Source: Pseudomonadota bacterium (lineage in GTDB: Bacteria > Pseudomonadota > Gammaproteobacteria > Burkholderiales > Sulfuriferulaceae). Taken from it: a DNA stretch of 35,423 bases. Positions 13,078 through 22,126 of the stretch are shown piece after piece. Made by a program: the position numbers and the translations under genes. Every line of letters starts with the position of its first letter. Within the stretch, counting starts at the first letter, position 1. The notes beneath the pieces were generated by a model, which made no database searches, was not told where the DNA came from, and saw only the letters and a program-made list of their open reading frames with translations. The stretch is taken from positions 1 through 35,423 of the forward strand of contig JAJYPN010000029.1 in NCBI GenBank assembly GCA_021795395.1. Reading direction: 5' to 3'.

Positions 13078-14769
13078 TCAATACCCGCTCCAGAATACGG
13101 TGGATGTATTCGTGCCGAGCGGTTGCACCTGCGCATTTGCTGCCGACGATGCAGGTACGGCTGCAAACAATACGCCGGTGGAGTTTTGCATGCCCATGAT
13201 GTAATGGGGCGTACTGTCCAGCGCAGCGATAGTAAAGGGTAACGAATTGGGTACGCTGAATTGACCGGTGGTCTGGTAAGTCTGTGTTCCGATTACCGAC
13301 ACCACGCCGCTGGAGCTGTCCTGCGCCAGGAACGATCCATAGGCGGCGCTGTCGAGATTCGGAAGCTCGATCTGGTTGCTCGACCACAACTGCGTAAGCC
13401 CGATCTGATTCGATAAAATAGGATTAGGGCTACCGGTTGTCAGATTGACCGCATATACGTCGTTTTGCGATGAAGCGACGGCATTGATGACGCCCGAACC
13501 GTCGAGTCCGATAAATTGCATGGCGCTACCGGCATTTCCGGCAAAATTGTTTAGCGGTTGAGCGCTCTGACCCGCCAAACTCAATTGGTAATTCTGGTTC
13601 GTTTGCGGAGTGCCGCTACCGGTAACTGTCAACATGCCGTAGGTTCCCTGCTGATTGACCGAAAGTTTGGTCGAGATCGGGCCGGCGCCAGTCACAGAAA
13701 ATGAAGCAGTAACCGGTTGCGCAGCGCCTCCAGCAATGGGCGCCCGAAATACCTGAACATTAAACGGCGCTGCAGTGCCGGTTATCGCAACCAGGTACAG
13801 ATTTCCGGCGCCGTCGGTGGCCGTATTGTTGGACAGGTTGCCGGGCAAACCCGTGACCGCTGCCGCTGTCGCACTGGTGCCGTTCGGGGACACGGAGAAC
13901 AAATTACTCGTGGTCGGCGTCGTGCTGTGGTCATAAACCCAGACGAATTGATGCGTAGCGTCTCCGCCCCGGTCGGATGCCAGCGATTCGGTGGCAGAAT
14001 TGTAAGCGATCCCACTAACCGGCGTCCCCATGCTTGCCGGATCGGTCGTATAATTCACGCTGGAAGTGCCGTTGCTTTGCGTCACGCCTATGACATAGCC
14101 CGTGGTTTGAATGTTACTGGAATTCGCCGAAATGAACGTGGCGACCAGAAATTCATGAAACGTCAACGGAGTAATGGCTGTAGTAGAGGGAGTACCGAAT
14201 GGCACGACCCACGTCAGGAGCGAAGTACAAGCGTTACCTGAAGTTACTCCGCTTACGATCACATCACCAGTTGTGCCCGAGCCATCGAACTGTTCAGCCT
14301 GTATACCGCAAACCTGCGTAGCGCCTAGAACGCCAAGCTGAACTGCTGCCGGCTGCGATGCCGTCAGATCGACGGCATACAGCTTGCCGCCGCTGGAATA
14401 AAAGAAATAGCGCACGCCCTGCACGGTAAATCCCGAACCGGTCGCTGACAACATTCCGCTGGAATCGATATAGGATAGGGAAGTCTGCGGACCGTCGAAC
14501 GCGGCGGATGTGATCGGGAGGGTTGAAACAGGCCTTGTGATCGAATCCACTTGCAAGCTTCCGTAAACGGGGGTGGAACCGCCGGTGGTGATGCTGTAAA
14601 ACGGCGCCCACAATTGCGGCGGATTGTTAAGAACGTTGGTATTCGGCGGCGGATTGCTGGCTGGCGGCGCAACGGGCGCTCCGCCTCCGCCTCCGCCTCC
14701 CCCTCCTCCGCATCCCGATAACGCCAGGCTGGACAAAATGACCGCTGATAAAAGTTTTTTTGGTTTCAT
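13078..14769 (-). CDS. large outer-membrane lipoprotein with polyglycine tract, paralogue of 9524-11281
   Basis: 563 residues. The lipoprotein signal KPKKLLSAVILSSLALSGC puts the lipidated Cys at 20. Ten glycines come next, encoded by a GGCGGA-type hexamer repeat (14680-14709), then a Pro/Asn linker. The mature part follows the same plan as the paralogue: QLWAPFYSITTGGST (versus RWAPYFSITGTASG), GVRYFFYSSGGKLYAVDL, VCGIQAEQFDGSGTTGDVIV, ASDRGGDATHQFVWVYD, and a C-terminus PHYIMGMQNSTG...STVFWSGY. Repeated short beta motifs suggest a propeller-like fold. It faces the first copy across the aquaporin and toxin-antitoxin genes. Function unknown. Confidence 0.75.
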   Translation of the reverse strand: MKPKKLLSAVILSSLALSGCGGGGGGGGGGAPVAPPASNPPPNTNVLNNPPQLWAPFYSITTGGSTPVYGSLQVDSITRPVSTLPITSAAFDGPQTSLSYIDSSGMLSATGSGFTVQGVRYFFYSSGGKLYAVDLTASQPAAVQLGVLGATQVCGIQAEQFDGSGTTGDVIVSGVTSGNACTSLLTWVVPFGTPSTTAITPLTFHEFLVATFISANSSNIQTTGYVIGVTQSNGTSSVNYTTDPASMGTPVSGIAYNSATESLASDRGGDATHQFVWVYDHSTTPTTSNLFSVSPNGTSATAAAVTGLPGNLSNNTATDGAGNLYLVAITGTAAPFNVQVFRAPIAGGAAQPVTASFSVTGAGPISTKLSVNQQGTYGMLTVTGSGTPQTNQNYQLSLAGQSAQPLNNFAGNAGSAMQFIGLDGSGVINAVASSQNDVYAVNLTTGSPNPILSNQIGLTQLWSSNQIELPNLDSAAYGSFLAQDSSSGVVSVIGTQTYQTTGQFSVPNSLPFTIAALDSTPHYIMGMQNSTGVLFAAVPASSAANAQVQPLGTNTSTVFWSGY

Positions 14770-15105
14770 GGATGACCGCCCTGAATAATTTACTTAAAAA
14801 GTATGATTGTATTATGTGATGCTACGTTCGCGAGCGCCCACTCGCTTAATTTAAACCTCAGCATTTTAATTATAGCGGTTGGTCTGATTTCGCTTCTGTT
14901 TGATACCGCACTTAATCGATTTTATTGGGCCGATCGCTGGAGCCGGCCGCTTTCTTCCTAAACTAACACTTGATAATCAAGTACTTATATCAATACAACC
15001 TACCTGCCTCACGGTCGTAAATTACGGAAGCGTCGAAGACCGCTCGCTGCGATTCCGGTAAAGGTGGTTTATAATAGCCGGTCCAGCTTGCCATGAGATC
15101 TATCC
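14770..15105. other. gene-free divergent region between lipoprotein and panD
   Basis: No ORF of note. It contains a perfect palindrome ACTTGAT-A-ATCAAGT at 14968-14982, a possible operator, and the panD promoter described separately. The minus-strand promoter of the lipoprotein presumably lies at 14780-14900, where the sequence is AT-rich. Confidence 0.4.
15047..15075 (+). promoter_or_regulatory. candidate panD promoter
   Basis: A perfect -10 TATAAT at 15070-15075, with a weak -35 CTGCGA at 15047-15052 and a 17-base spacer. Predicted leader is about 24 bases before the panD ATG. Confidence 0.45.
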
Positions 15106-15498
15106 ATGCAGAGAACCATGCTCAAATCGAAGTTGCATCGTGTACAGGTCACGCATTCCGAACTCCATTACGAGGGCTCGTGCGCCATAGACGATACGCT
15201 GCTGGAAGCGGCGGACATCCGCGAATACCAGCAGATCGATGTTTACAATGTCACTAACGGCGAGCGTTTCAGTACCTATGCCATTCGCGCCCGGCGCGAT
15301 TCGGGCATCATTTCCGTCAATGGCGCGGCAGCGCATAAAGCATCTCCAGGCGATATTCTGATTATCGCCGCATTTGCTGCATATGACGAAAGCGAATTAG
15401 GGAATTACGCGCCGCAACTGGTTTACGCGGACGAAATGAATCGGATCAAAGACCGGCGTTGCGGCATTGCAGTACAAACCTCGGCAGCAGAGGGATGA
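15106..15498 (+). CDS. panD: aspartate 1-decarboxylase precursor PanD
   Basis: 130 residues, the normal length. It makes beta-alanine from L-aspartate for pantothenate and coenzyme A. The proenzyme cleaves itself between Gly24 and Ser25 in the intact motif [10 protein letters not shown], leaving a pyruvoyl group at Ser25. The N-terminus [21 protein letters not shown], the substrate-binding region [12 protein letters not shown], and [20 protein letters not shown] with the downstream Tyr are all conserved. It is monocistronic. It converges with queC, leaving only 10 bases between the stops and no obvious terminator. Confidence 0.97.
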   Translation: MQRTMLKSKLHRVQVTHSELHYEGSCAIDDTLLEAADIREYQQIDVYNVTNGERFSTYAIRARRDSGIISVNGAAAHKASPGDILIIAAFAAYDESELGNYAPQLVYADEMNRIKDRRCGIAVQTSAAEG

Positions 15499-15508
15499 AG
15501 GGCGACGT

Positions 15509-16189
15509 TCAAGCGCGGTACCGCGTGGGATCCGGAATTTCCGCCTGCTGGAACCCCAGGCGCCGCAACCGGCAGGAATCGCATACGCCGCAAGCCCGCC
15601 CTGAACTGTCGGCCTGGTAACAGGATACGGTCATACCGTAATCGACGCCTAGCCGGGTACCCAATTGTATGATTTCGGCTTTGGAGAGCTGGATCAAGGG
15701 AGCATGGATATGCAGTCTTTTGCCTTCCACTCCGGCTTTCGTCGCCAGATTCGCCATGGTTTCAAAGGCGGCAATATATTCCGGGCGGCAATCGGGATAG
15801 CCGGAATAATCCACAGCATTGACGCCGATGAATATCGCCGCGCTTTTCAGAACTTCCGCCCAGGCCAGCGCGACCGAGAGCATGATGGTGTTGCGGGCCG
15901 GAACATAGGTCGCAGGTATGCCCTCGGCAGGAATTTCCGGTATAGCCATCCCGACATCGGTCAAGGCAGAACCGCCGAACATGGCCAGATCCATCCGGAA
16001 GATACGGTGATCGGCCGCATTCAGCGCCGTCGCCACCCGTTGCGCCGCCAGCAATTCGGCGCTATGGCGTTGCCCGTAATCGAAACTCAGCGCATGACAA
16101 ACATAACCTTCCCGTTTCGCCAGCGCCAGTACCGTAGCGGAATCCAGGCCGCCCGAAAGCAGTACGACAGCAGGTAACGAGGGCTCCAT
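15509..16189 (-). CDS. queC: 7-cyano-7-deazaguanine synthase QueC
   Basis: 226 residues from the ATG at 16189, whose A is also the last base of the queE stop (TGATG), so the two are translationally coupled. A longer in-frame extension to 16213 would lie inside queE and is unlikely. QueC converts 7-carboxy-7-deazaguanine, ATP and ammonia to preQ0 in queuosine synthesis. The ATP-pyrophosphatase P-loop SGGLDS is at residues 12-17, and FDYGQRH and [13 protein letters not shown] are conserved. The zinc-binding cysteines are in SCYQ and [11 protein letters not shown] near the C-terminus. It is the last gene of the long minus-strand run. Confidence 0.96.
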   Translation of the reverse strand: MEPSLPAVVLLSGGLDSATVLALAKREGYVCHALSFDYGQRHSAELLAAQRVATALNAADHRIFRMDLAMFGGSALTDVGMAIPEIPAEGIPATYVPARNTIMLSVALAWAEVLKSAAIFIGVNAVDYSGYPDCRPEYIAAFETMANLATKAGVEGKRLHIHAPLIQLSKAEIIQLGTRLGVDYGMTVSCYQADSSGRACGVCDSCRLRRLGFQQAEIPDPTRYRA

Positions 16190-16836
16190 CAATGTCCGGC
16201 CTCCTCGTTCCACAGGATTTTATGCAGTTGCAGTTGCATACGCACCGGCAAGCGGTCGCGCAGTATCCATTCCGCCAATGAAGTCTGCGCGCTGCCGTGT
16301 ACCGGCGAAAACAGCACCGGGCATAACCGATCCAGCCTGTGTTCGACTAGCATATCGCGCGCCCAGAGATAGTCGGCTTCGTCAACGATGACGAACTTGA
16401 CTTCATCGTGCGGCGTAAGCAGAGCGATATTCGCCCAGCGGTTTTTACAACTTTCGCCCGAGCCGGGCGTTTTGATATCGACGATGCGCGAGACGCGCGG
16501 ATCGACTTCGCTGATATCAAGCGCTCCGCTGGTTTCGAGCGACACATCGTAACCGGCGTCGCATAGCGCTGCCAGTAAAGCGATGGCATGTTTCTGCGCC
16601 AGGGGTTCGCCACCGGTTACGGTCACATAATGCGGCTCAAATTCGGCCACCCGAGCCAGTATTTCAGGCAACTCCAGCGATAGGCCGCCGTGAAACGCGT
16701 AGGCGGTATCACAATAGCCGCAGCGCAGCGGGCAGCCGGTCAGCCGCACGAAAACGGTGGGCAATCCGCTGCGGCTGGTTTCTCCTTGCAGGGAATAAAA
16801 AATTTCGGTGACTCGTAAGGCAGGCGTTGCCGTCAC
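16189..16836 (-). CDS. queE: 7-carboxy-7-deazaguanine synthase QueE (radical SAM)
   Basis: 215 residues from GTG 16836, overlapping the cpoB stop by 4 bases (GTGA). QueE catalyses the radical SAM ring contraction of 6-carboxytetrahydropterin to 7-carboxy-7-deazaguanine. The 4Fe-4S cysteines are Cys35, Cys39 and Cys42 in [32 protein letters not shown] before it and [11 protein letters not shown] after it are characteristic. It is adjacent to queC, but queD and queF are not in the window. The tol-pal-cpoB-queE-queC order is common in gammaproteobacteria. Confidence 0.96.
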   Translation of the reverse strand: MTATPALRVTEIFYSLQGETSRSGLPTVFVRLTGCPLRCGYCDTAYAFHGGLSLELPEILARVAEFEPHYVTVTGGEPLAQKHAIALLAALCDAGYDVSLETSGALDISEVDPRVSRIVDIKTPGSGESCKNRWANIALLTPHDEVKFVIVDEADYLWARDMLVEHRLDRLCPVLFSPVHGSAQTSLAEWILRDRLPVRMQLQLHKILWNEEAGH

Positions 16837-17648
16837 TGCAACAGCTCCAGACGCTTTTTGGCAAGCTCCGCCGCCGGCGTTGCAGGAAACCTGGCTTCCA
16901 GAGTCTGCAGGGTCTGCCGTGCAGCCGAAAGATTGCCTAGTTGCACTTGGGCACTGGATATGTTCAGCAATGCATCGGGCACTTTGGAACTGCCGGGAAA
17001 AGTCTTAATAAGCTTTTGTTGTGTTTTCACCGCATTCTTGTAATCGCCAACAGAATAGAAGGCATTACCTATCCAGTATTCCGCGCTGGGAACCAGCGCG
17101 CTGTTCGGGTTGGTTTTGATAAATTTGTTAAAGCTGGCGATAGATGCCAGATAATTACCCTGTTTGAACAAATTCAAAGCGGACTGGTAGCCGTGCGTTG
17201 CCGCAGAATTATCGCCGGAAGCTGCCTGATCTTGCGGAGGTGGAGGCGGAGGCGGAGGCGGAGACGTCGACGCCGCTTCCTGTCCGTTACCCGGCGCCGA
17301 AGCGGAACTGTCGTTATGCTGCAAGGCATGCAAACGGGCGTCCAAATCCTGATACAACTCTGTCTGGTGTTTTTGCGCGGTTTCGAGGTCGTGCGCCTGT
17401 ACATCGAGTTGTCCGCGCAAGTCGGTAACTTCCGCTTTGAGCGTATCGATTTCCGTTTGCAGATTCAGCAGCGAGGAAGATTGCGGCTGCTGTGCTTCCA
17501 TCGTGCTCAAGCGCTGGCTGATAGCGCCCATCTGCTGTTCCAGTTCCGCCAGCCGGCGCGAAGTATCGTCGTCACTGGCTTGTGCCGGCGATACCGTTGC
17601 CAGACACAGCAAACCCAACATTAAATACGAAACAGGCTTGATTTTCAT
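16833..17648 (-). CDS. cpoB: cell division coordinator CpoB (YbgF), TolA-binding TPR protein
   Basis: 271 residues. The Sec signal peptide (about 1-24, ending SPAQA) sends it to the periplasm. An N-terminal trimerising coiled coil with heptads runs from about 30 to 110 (RRLAELEQQMGAISQRLSTM). A low-complexity Ser/Pro linker carries ten consecutive prolines, and the C-terminal half has TPR units (YQSALNLFKQGNYLASIASF, YWIGNAFYSVGDYKNAVKT). CpoB links PBP1B activity to the Tol system during septation. It is separated from pal by 3 bases. The proline tract arises from a TCCGCC-type hexamer repeat in the DNA and is longer than usual for this family. Confidence 0.94.
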   Translation of the reverse strand: MKIKPVSYLMLGLLCLATVSPAQASDDDTSRRLAELEQQMGAISQRLSTMEAQQPQSSSLLNLQTEIDTLKAEVTDLRGQLDVQAHDLETAQKHQTELYQDLDARLHALQHNDSSASAPGNGQEAASTSPPPPPPPPPQDQAASGDNSAATHGYQSALNLFKQGNYLASIASFNKFIKTNPNSALVPSAEYWIGNAFYSVGDYKNAVKTQQKLIKTFPGSSKVPDALLNISSAQVQLGNLSAARQTLQTLEARFPATPAAELAKKRLELLQ

Positions 17649-17651
17649 ACC

Positions 17652-18206
17652 TTATTCGCTCTGCGGAACGATGTCGGTGCGGCGATTTTGTTGCCATGCG
17701 CTTTCGTCGTCGCCTTCTGCACGCGGTTTTTCCTTGCCGAAACTGACCGCTTCCATTTGCGCTTCGGGCACGCCCAGCAGATTCAGCGCCTTGCGCACTG
17801 CATCGGCACGACGTTGACCCAGAGCCAGATTGTACTCGGCGCTACCGCGATCGTCGGTATTTCCTTGCAGGGTAACTTTCACATTCGGGTGAGCGTTCAG
17901 GTAAGCCGCATCAGCTTCCAGCACCGAATGGTATTGATCGCTCACATCATATTGATTATATTGAAAATAAATGCTTTTCTGAAAAAGATTTTCCGCTTCG
18001 CTGCCGCCATTTGCCTGCCCGGAAAGTTGAGACTGGTTCAGCGCATTGGCTTCGACTGCCGCTTTATCGGCAGCGGCTTTGGCTGCAGCAGCGCGAGCGG
18101 CGGCATCCTGCTGGGACGAATCGACTACGGGAGCCGGTTTTTTTTCCGCGGTAGAACACCCTGCAAGCAAGCCTACGACAACCAGACTTAATACTGCTTT
18201 TTTCAT
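17652..18206 (-). CDS. pal: peptidoglycan-associated lipoprotein Pal
   Basis: 184 residues. The lipoprotein signal ends at LLAGC (Cys17) with Ser at +2, giving outer-membrane localisation. An Ala/Lys-rich linker is followed by the OmpA-C peptidoglycan-binding domain: YFQYNQYDV, then HPNVKVTLQGNTDDRGSAEY, NLALGQRRADAVRKALN and NRRTDIV. These contain the usual diaminopimelate-binding Asp and Arg. Pal tethers the outer membrane to peptidoglycan and interacts with TolB. The gene lies 65 bases after tolB. Confidence 0.96.
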   Translation of the reverse strand: MKKAVLSLVVVGLLAGCSTAEKKPAPVVDSSQQDAAARAAAAKAAADKAAVEANALNQSQLSGQANGGSEAENLFQKSIYFQYNQYDVSDQYHSVLEADAAYLNAHPNVKVTLQGNTDDRGSAEYNLALGQRRADAVRKALNLLGVPEAQMEAVSFGKEKPRAEGDDESAWQQNRRTDIVPQSE

Positions 18207-18271
18207 TTACTGCTCCTTGTTTTAATAAAATATGCCACCCTGTTTATCTTCTCGACCCGATGCCGAAACGA

Positions 18272-19534
18272 TCATTTTCCCCACGCAGGCTCTTCCAGAT
18301 CTCCGGCCACATCGGATAAATGAACCTGCGTTTTGCCATCGGAAGAAACCAGTGCCAATACGCCATGGCCGTTTTGTCTGGCGGCGTACACGATCATTTT
18401 TCCGTTGGAGGCAAAACTCGGGGATTCATCGAAGCTGCCACGAGTCAAAACTTGCGTCTGTCCGCTGGCGATATCCATCACCGCAATGCGAAAGCGGCCG
18501 TTGGTACGCTGGACGTAAGCAAAACTTTTGCCGTCAGGGCTCCATGCCGGCGATACGTTATAGTTGCCCTGGAAAGTCATGCGCTTGGCCGTGCCGCCTG
18601 ATGCAGGCATCATATAAATCTGCGGGCTGCCGCCGCGCCCCGAGGTAAACAGCAAGAATTGCCCGCTCGGGCTCCAGTCGGGTTCGGTATCGATACCGCC
18701 GCCGAATGTCAGGCGTTTCAGTCCGCTGCCGTCGGCATTGATCTCATAAATTTGCGAACCGCTGTTATCGCGCGTCAACACCAGCGCAAGCTTGCTGCCG
18801 TCGGGCGACCAGCTCGGCGCACTGTTGCTGCCCTTGAAATTGGCGAGCACGCGCCGCTGGCCGGTCGTCAGCGATTGTACATAAATCACCGGCTTTTTCT
18901 TTTCGAACGAGACGTAAGCGAGCTTGCTGCCGTCTGGCGACCAGGCCGGCGAGATGATAGGTTCTTTCGATCTCAGCACCGTTTGTACGTTCTGCCCGTC
19001 GGAGTCGGTAACCTGCAGGCTGTATTGCTTGCCGCGTTTGATGACATAGGCGATATGGCTGGAGAAAACCCCGGGCGTCCCGGTCAGTTTCTCGTATACC
19101 ACATCCGCAATTTTGTGCGCTACCGCCCGCAGCTGCGCGGCGTTGGCGGTATAACTGTAGCCGGCCAGCTGCGTCTGCTTGATGGCGTCCATGAGCCGGA
19201 AACCGACCTCGACCTGCCCGTTGCTCAAGGGGCTTACCTTGCCCAGCACCACCGCCTCCGCCCCGCGCTGACGCGCTACCGAAAACCGCGGATCGATGGA
19301 TTCGGTCAGCGGCGGCTGCAAGTCGGAAATATCCACCAGTTTTAGTTCGCCGGTACGCGCCAGATCCGCGCCGACCACGTCGGTGATGACACGGTACGCG
19401 TCGCCGGCTCCGGCAAACGGCGAAATGGCAACCGGAATCCTGCTTTGTTCGCCGCCGCTGATGTCTATCGTCATCGCCGCCCTGGTCAAGAGCGGAAACA
19501 GCAATAACAGAACAAACCCTAATCGCATTATCAA
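18272..19534 (-). CDS. tolB: Tol-Pal system protein TolB
   Basis: About 420 residues. The start is either TTG 19534 (GAGG 6 bases upstream) or ATG 19528 (12 bases from GAGG); spacing favours TTG. A Sec signal (about 1-20) leads to a periplasmic N-terminal domain (RIPVAISPFAGAGDAYRVIT, DLARTGELK) and a six-bladed beta-propeller with repeated S-P-A-W-S-P-D-G-x-x-x-A-Y motifs (PAWSPDGSKLAYVSF, PSWSPDGSKLALV, PDWSPSGQFLLFTS, PAWSPDGKSFAYV). It binds Pal and TolA. A 174-base spacer separates it from tolA; I see no gene or terminator there. Confidence 0.97.
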   Translation of the reverse strand: MIMRLGFVLLLLFPLLTRAAMTIDISGGEQSRIPVAISPFAGAGDAYRVITDVVGADLARTGELKLVDISDLQPPLTESIDPRFSVARQRGAEAVVLGKVSPLSNGQVEVGFRLMDAIKQTQLAGYSYTANAAQLRAVAHKIADVVYEKLTGTPGVFSSHIAYVIKRGKQYSLQVTDSDGQNVQTVLRSKEPIISPAWSPDGSKLAYVSFEKKKPVIYVQSLTTGQRRVLANFKGSNSAPSWSPDGSKLALVLTRDNSGSQIYEINADGSGLKRLTFGGGIDTEPDWSPSGQFLLFTSGRGGSPQIYMMPASGGTAKRMTFQGNYNVSPAWSPDGKSFAYVQRTNGRFRIAVMDIASGQTQVLTRGSFDESPSFASNGKMIVYAARQNGHGVLALVSSDGKTQVHLSDVAGDLEEPAWGK

Positions 19535-19708
19535 AACATACCTCGCTTAATTTCGAACTTATTGAATTCTATTGCCAAATCGCTGCGATTGCCAGTGCCG
19601 GATCGATGTTGATGGCTCATTAATGAAATTACCATTCGCCGCGCTTCGCGCCTGGCATCCACCGCGAATATGCAGTAACGTCTGTTCCTGTTATGCATTA
19701 ACGAGCCC

Positions 19709-20614
19709 TTAATCCGGAGTAAATTTCAAATTCAGATCGCGAAACTGCTGCGCCAGCGCGGCATCCGGCGGCAACGGCAGCGGCGAAGCTTTCAGGATAG
19801 CGCGCTCGACCGCATCGTCGTAGGCGGGTTGACCGCTCGACCTCACCAGTTTCACGTTCACGACTTCACCGGTCGGCAACACGGTAACATCGATTCCTGC
19901 TGTCGGATTGCCTTGCAGACCGTCCGGCAAAATAATCATGCTGCGGACCTTGGCCTTGATTTTTTCGATATAGGCTGCTTTCATTTGCGCCAATTCGGCC
20001 GATTGTTTGCTCGCCAGCGCCGCTTGACGACGGCTGGCCAAGGCATGAGCGGATTCGTTCTGAAATTCCGCGCGGGTTTGCTGGGCGACCAGTTTGCGTA
20101 GCGCCGCCTGCTTTTTCTGCAGCAATTGTTTTTCCTGCGCCAGTTTCTGTTGTTCAGCCGCTTTCTGTTCTGCAAGTTTTTCCTGGGCTAATACAGCGGC
20201 CTGCTGCTTTTGTAATAATTGCTGCTGTGCCAGTTTTTTCTGCTCGCGTTTTTTCTTTTTTTCCTCCGCCCTTTTTTCTTCCTGCTGTTTTTGCAACGCC
20301 TGCTGCTGAGCCAGCAATTCCGCATCGCGCTGCTGCTGCGCAGCGAGTTTGCGCTTTTGCTCCAGGGCGATATCGGGATTCGGCGCTACCGGCTCGGCTT
20401 TAACCGGTTCGGGCGGTTCCGGCTTGACCGCCGCGCGGGGTTGAGGGGCGACAACCGGCGCTGGCGGAGGCTGCCACAATTCGACCATTACCGGTTCGGG
20501 CGCGTGCGTTTTCCAGTCGAGACTGAATACAAGCAGCACAAAAAACAGCACATGCACCAATATCGCCAGCATTGCCGCCAGTCCGCGCTTAGGCGATGGT
20601 GGCGTCGCACGCAT
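19709..20614 (-). CDS. tolA: Tol-Pal system protein TolA
   Basis: 301 residues from ATG 20614, 2 bases after the tolR stop; the open frame runs further upstream through tolR but that part is not TolA. One N-terminal membrane helix (AAMLAILVHVLFFVLLVFSL), a Pro-rich segment (QPPPAPVVAPQPRAAVKPEP), a long Gln/Lys/Ala/Glu helix of about 130 residues, and a C-terminal domain (GIDVTVLPTGEVVNVKLVRS, AYDDAVERAILKASPLPLP). It spans the periplasm and transmits energy from TolQR to Pal/TolB. The helical domain is shorter than in E. coli (421 residues total). Confidence 0.95.
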   Translation of the reverse strand: MRATPPSPKRGLAAMLAILVHVLFFVLLVFSLDWKTHAPEPVMVELWQPPPAPVVAPQPRAAVKPEPPEPVKAEPVAPNPDIALEQKRKLAAQQQRDAELLAQQQALQKQQEEKRAEEKKKKREQKKLAQQQLLQKQQAAVLAQEKLAEQKAAEQQKLAQEKQLLQKKQAALRKLVAQQTRAEFQNESAHALASRRQAALASKQSAELAQMKAAYIEKIKAKVRSMIILPDGLQGNPTAGIDVTVLPTGEVVNVKLVRSSGQPAYDDAVERAILKASPLPLPPDAALAQQFRDLNLKFTPD

Positions 20615-20616
20615 TT

Positions 20617-21036
20617 TTATTGCGCCCCCTGCGCGGCGAGCAGACCGACGCGCTTGACCTGATTTTGCTGCATCAGGTTCATTACGTTCATGACCTTGTC
20701 GTAGCGCACGCTCTTGTCCGCGGCGATCACGACCGGCTGATCGGGCTTGTCCAACTGTTTTTTCTGGATCAATGCCAAGAGTTGACTCTGATCGACCTCC
20801 TGCTGATCGCCGCCTTTGGCCCGGTCGCGCACGGTCATCTGTCCGTCGGCGTGGATCGTGACCTGCAAGGGCTGCAACGCGATCGTATCGGTTTTGGCTA
20901 CGCTGGGCAGATTCACTTCGCCCGGGTTGATCATGGGCGCAGTAATCATGAAGATCACCAGCAACACCAGCATCACGTCGATATACGGCACGACGTTGAT
21001 TTGCGCGACTTGTTTGCGGGGGCGGCGGGAGCTCAT
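20617..21036 (-). CDS. tolR: Tol-Pal system protein TolR (ExbD family)
   Basis: 139 residues, overlapping the tolQ stop by 4 bases. A short cytosolic basic segment, then one membrane helix carrying the essential proton-path Asp ([20 protein letters not shown]). The periplasmic domain has the usual [10 protein letters not shown] and [19 protein letters not shown] elements. It works with TolQ as the proton-driven motor energising TolA. Confidence 0.97.
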   Translation of the reverse strand: MSSRRPRKQVAQINVVPYIDVMLVLLVIFMITAPMINPGEVNLPSVAKTDTIALQPLQVTIHADGQMTVRDRAKGGDQQEVDQSQLLALIQKKQLDKPDQPVVIAADKSVRYDKVMNVMNLMQQNQVKRVGLLAAQGAQ

Positions 21037-21722
21037 TTTTTATGCGCTTGACGCTGCAGGATATTGGAAAATTCTTCCATGAAGCTTTCGTAGCGATTGG
21101 CCAGCCGGTCGATATCATGGGTGAAATGATTGTACGCGATGACCGCCGGTATCGCCGCGAACAGACCCATGGCGGTAGCGACCAGCGTTTCGGCGATGCC
21201 TGGAGCGATATTCGCCAGCGTAGTCTGCGCGACATTCGCCAGGCTCCTGAACGCGTTCATGATGCCCCAGACCGTGCCGAACAGACCGACGTAAACGCTC
21301 ACCGAGCCGACCGTTGCGAGAAATGATAAATGCGATTCCAACCCGTCCATTTCCCTTTGATACGAAGCGCGCATGGCTCGGCGCGCACTCTCGGTCATGG
21401 CGGACGCGTCGGCGCCGGGCTGATTTTTCAGTTTCATGAACTCGCGAAACCCTGCTTCGAAAATCCGTTCCATTTCGCTGGTATGGTTGGGGTCGCGCGC
21501 GATGCCCTGATACAGCTGATTGAGATCTGCGCCGTTCCAGAATGCCTGTTCGAACGCCTGAACCTTTTTAGTGGCGCGAGCAATCTGGAACAGCTTCTGG
21601 AATATGAACCACCACGACATCAGCGAAGCGATCAATAAAACTGCCATGACGAATTTGACCGCCAAGCTGGCGCTCGACACCAATGCCAGCATCGATAAAT
21701 CTTGCGATATGCCTATATCCAC
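21033..21722 (-). CDS. tolQ: Tol-Pal system protein TolQ (ExbB family)
   Basis: 229 residues from GTG 21722, inside the last 10 bases of ybgC, so coupled to it. Three membrane segments: [20 protein letters not shown] near the start, [20 protein letters not shown], and [20 protein letters not shown]. The conserved Thr and Gly pattern in the latter two forms the proton channel with TolR. A large cytosolic loop lies between helices 1 and 2. Confidence 0.97.
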   Translation of the reverse strand: MDIGISQDLSMLALVSSASLAVKFVMAVLLIASLMSWWFIFQKLFQIARATKKVQAFEQAFWNGADLNQLYQGIARDPNHTSEMERIFEAGFREFMKLKNQPGADASAMTESARRAMRASYQREMDGLESHLSFLATVGSVSVYVGLFGTVWGIMNAFRSLANVAQTTLANIAPGIAETLVATAMGLFAAIPAVIAYNHFTHDIDRLANRYESFMEEFSNILQRQAHKK

Positions 21723-22126
21723 TTTGATTTTTCCAGTAATTGCAAAATATGATCCGGTATTTTAACCGGTTTAAATGTCATTGCGTTGACGCACACCACT
21801 TCTATCTCGCCTGCTGCGAGTACGCAGTCACGCTCGATGCGTTGCGCGAAGCGCATCCGGGCCGGAGTCAGACGCTTGATGCTGCTGTACACCGCCAGAT
21901 CGTCGTCGTATCGCGCCGGCTTGAGATAGCTGACCTCTACCTGCCGTACTGCGAACACGACCGCGTCTTCGGCCAACAAGGTGCTTTGGTTCATTCCCAG
22001 CGCGCGCAGCCATTCGGTGCGGGCACGCTCCATGAATTTCAGGTAATTGGCGTAATACACCACACCGGCGGCATCGGTATCTTCGTAATAGACCCGTATC
22101 GGCCAGAAAAATTCATGTTCACGCAT
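21713..22126 (-). CDS. ybgC: acyl-CoA thioesterase YbgC
   Basis: 137 residues. A hotdog-fold thioesterase of the 4-hydroxybenzoyl-CoA thioesterase type. The catalytic Asp18 lies in [19 protein letters not shown], followed by [12 protein letters not shown]. YbgC heads tol-pal operons in proteobacteria and is thought to act on acyl-CoA or acyl-ACP linked to phospholipid metabolism. It overlaps the ruvB stop by 8 bases and the tolQ start by 10 bases, which ties the ruv and tol gene sets into one transcription unit. Confidence 0.95.
   Translation of the reverse strand: MREHEFFWPIRVYYEDTDAAGVVYYANYLKFMERARTEWLRALGMNQSTLLAEDAVVFAVRQVEVSYLKPARYDDDLAVYSSIKRLTPARMRFAQRIERDCVLAAGEIEVVCVNAMTFKPVKIPDHILQLLEKSKWI

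Noticed and set aside
16833-16900. preQ1 riboswitch upstream of queE/queC
   Set aside because: queE overlaps cpoB by 4 bases, so there is no leader in which a riboswitch could sit.
19709-21235. 508-residue open frame covering tolA and antisense-like sequence of tolR/tolQ
   Set aside because: Only the part from ATG 20614 is TolA; the upstream 207 codons are a shadow frame over tolR and tolQ.
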